Source of the DNA: Brucella oryzae
Lineage (GTDB): Bacteria; Pseudomonadota; Alphaproteobacteria; Rhizobiales; Rhizobiaceae
Length of the DNA: 64,000 nucleotides
Assembly: GCA_012103035.1 (NCBI GenBank)
Contig: JAAVLL010000002.1
Location: 930,001-994,000, forward strand
Direction: 5' to 3'
This document shows positions 62,968-64,000 of this stretch, one piece after another. Position numbers and translations under genes: made by a program. The notes under the pieces are model-generated. The model worked only from the letters and a program-made list of their open reading frames with translations. It was not told the origin of the DNA and did no database searches. Position 1 is the first letter of the stretch, and every line of letters begins with the position of its first letter.

Positions 62968-64000
62968 GCGACCGTGTCCGAAGGAAACAGCGCTTGCAAG
63001 GCATCATATGATGCCATCACGGTTTCCATTTGGGTCGTGTGTCCCTTGACGAAGGCATCCCCATAGACCGTCTCGTCCGGATATTCGGTGATCAGCGTCA
63101 GCGGTACGGTGTGCCGGTCATCGACACCGACAAGGCACGGAAATCCATTGATGATGCGGAAGCCCGTTTCGCCTGCATGTTGCTCGAAAAGCCTGATCTG
63201 CGCGTTGTTATAGGCAACCAAGCCGTCAATCGCGGCCAGATGTTTCGTCACGCGGTCGATCAGTTCTTCAGCTTCCTTCTCCCAGGAAGCATGGTAGCGC
63301 ATGATCAGGAAAAACCCTTCGGCAGCGTCCACATGGCAAAAGAACGGGGCACATAACCAGAGAGCGGACGCGTCCATTCATGCGACGGATAACCGTGCAG
63401 ATTGACGTGCAGTTTCGCATCCGTCAGCTTTTCAGCCTCGACGCGAATGGCCTTTTCGTAAAGTCGCTCGCCGCTGCGATATTCCAGATCGTCACCCAAT
63501 GCCGTATAGCGCGCCGCATGATGCATATGATGCGGCTGAAGCGCGCAAAGCCGCTTGTGTAGCTCGTAACCGTCCGGATTTTCCTGCGGAGAGATTGTGA
63601 AATGCGCGCCTTCGCGCGCCGCAAGCCGGTTGGCCGCACGCAACGCGCCGACAACGCCCGTCGTCTCATTGGCATGCTGTCCGGCACTGATCATCATCGC
63701 GGCATCGCTGCCCTTGATATATGTCGCGCGCACCGTCCTACCCGAACGGGTTTCGCCTCGAAAGGCTCACCGCCCAGACGGACGATTTCACGGCGTATCT
63801 GACCGGCGGAAAGCGGTGCTTGCGCTATCTCCAGAATCTGTTCCGCGGTCAGCATATCATCGGTTGAAAGCGGCCGTGTTTCCATTTTGACCGAAGGTTC
63901 AGCATCACGGAAGCGGACTTCCGGCACAATCTGGCCCGGCTGCAAGCTACGGTCCCCGATAGGGCGACCAGCCTTTTCTGGAAAACTTCGAGCAGTGAGA
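62964..64000 (-). CDS. M14-family zinc metallopeptidase/deacylase (partial, frame broken)
   Basis: At least 345 residues; the N-terminus lies beyond the right edge. Zinc set of the M14 carboxypeptidase fold seen in order: AGQHANETTGVVGALRAANRL (H-x2-E), ISPQENPDGYELHKRL, KLHVNLHGYPSHEWTRP (third His ligand), and TLITEYPDETVYGD with the probable catalytic Glu. The last 90 residues are helical (SWEKEAEELIDRVTKHLAAI). Breaks near 63320 and 63740. Such proteins cleave C-terminal residues or N-acyl amino acids. It is convergent with the siderophore genes and not obviously related to them. Confidence 0.82.

Overview
The window looks like an Alphaproteobacterium of the Brucellaceae (Ochrobactrum/Brucella-like). 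This is inferred from gene content and protein flavour: many ABC and TRAP importers, a Ugp system, Kdp, a DUF1127 peptide, a DUF3775 protein and the style of the regulators. I see no rRNA, tRNA, phage, insertion sequence or CRISPR array.

The most important technical point is that most genes longer than about 600 bases are broken by one or more single-base frameshifts, yet homology continues in another frame straight across each break. Where the correct reading could be worked out by eye, most breaks are one base missing from a run of identical bases. I therefore annotate whole loci as CDS and note breaks. I read this as sequencing or assembly error, not gene decay.

Layout. 1-3831: a peptide-type ABC importer (minus strand) divergent from a membrane dipeptidase; the shared promoter has a tandem pair of inverted repeats. 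3828-9385: a seven-gene minus-strand unit made of a LacI regulator, two polar-amino-acid-type permeases, a binding protein, an ATPase, a 2-hydroxyacid dehydrogenase and a small protein, with an 18-base perfect palindrome as the probable LacI operator. 9790-13948: ugpBAEC for glycerol-3-phosphate-type solutes, closed by a strong terminator. 14069-15836: an SLC13-type anion permease. 15839-27757: a sugar-acid catabolic island. Its minus arm has gluconokinase, an SDR dehydrogenase, a GntR regulator and an FAD-linked hydroxyacid dehydrogenase. Its plus arm has a DenD-like dehydrogenase, a 3-hydroxyisobutyrate-dehydrogenase-family enzyme, an enolase-superfamily enzyme, a fumarylacetoacetate-hydrolase-family enzyme and a TRAP transporter. 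A TIM-barrel isomerase follows on the minus strand. 27867-29819: a purine permease with a small nucleoside/base deaminase.

30139-36060: assorted genes (DUF2938, a 45-residue DUF1127 protein, EamA exporter, class IV aminotransferase, TSUP permease, KstD-like FAD dehydrogenase). 36221-44842: the complete potassium operon kdpFABCDE, with two extra tiny membrane-peptide ORFs and a DUF3775 gene overlapping the end of kdpE. 44964-46406: an aldehyde dehydrogenase. 46613-53789: a YtcJ-like amidohydrolase followed by a full five-gene peptide ABC importer. 54427-62967: an iron locus. A LysR-DNA-binding-domain/TrpD2 fusion protein is divergent from a TonB-dependent catecholate-type receptor, which is followed by a periplasmic esterase and a FatB-type siderophore ABC importer (binding protein, two permeases, ATPase). 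62964-64000: an M14-type metallopeptidase, cut by the window end.

Most notable: the LysR-TrpD2 fusion beside the iron receptor, the sugar-acid cluster with an unusual enzyme mix and a shared GntR-like site, and the unannotated small membrane peptides of the kdp operon.
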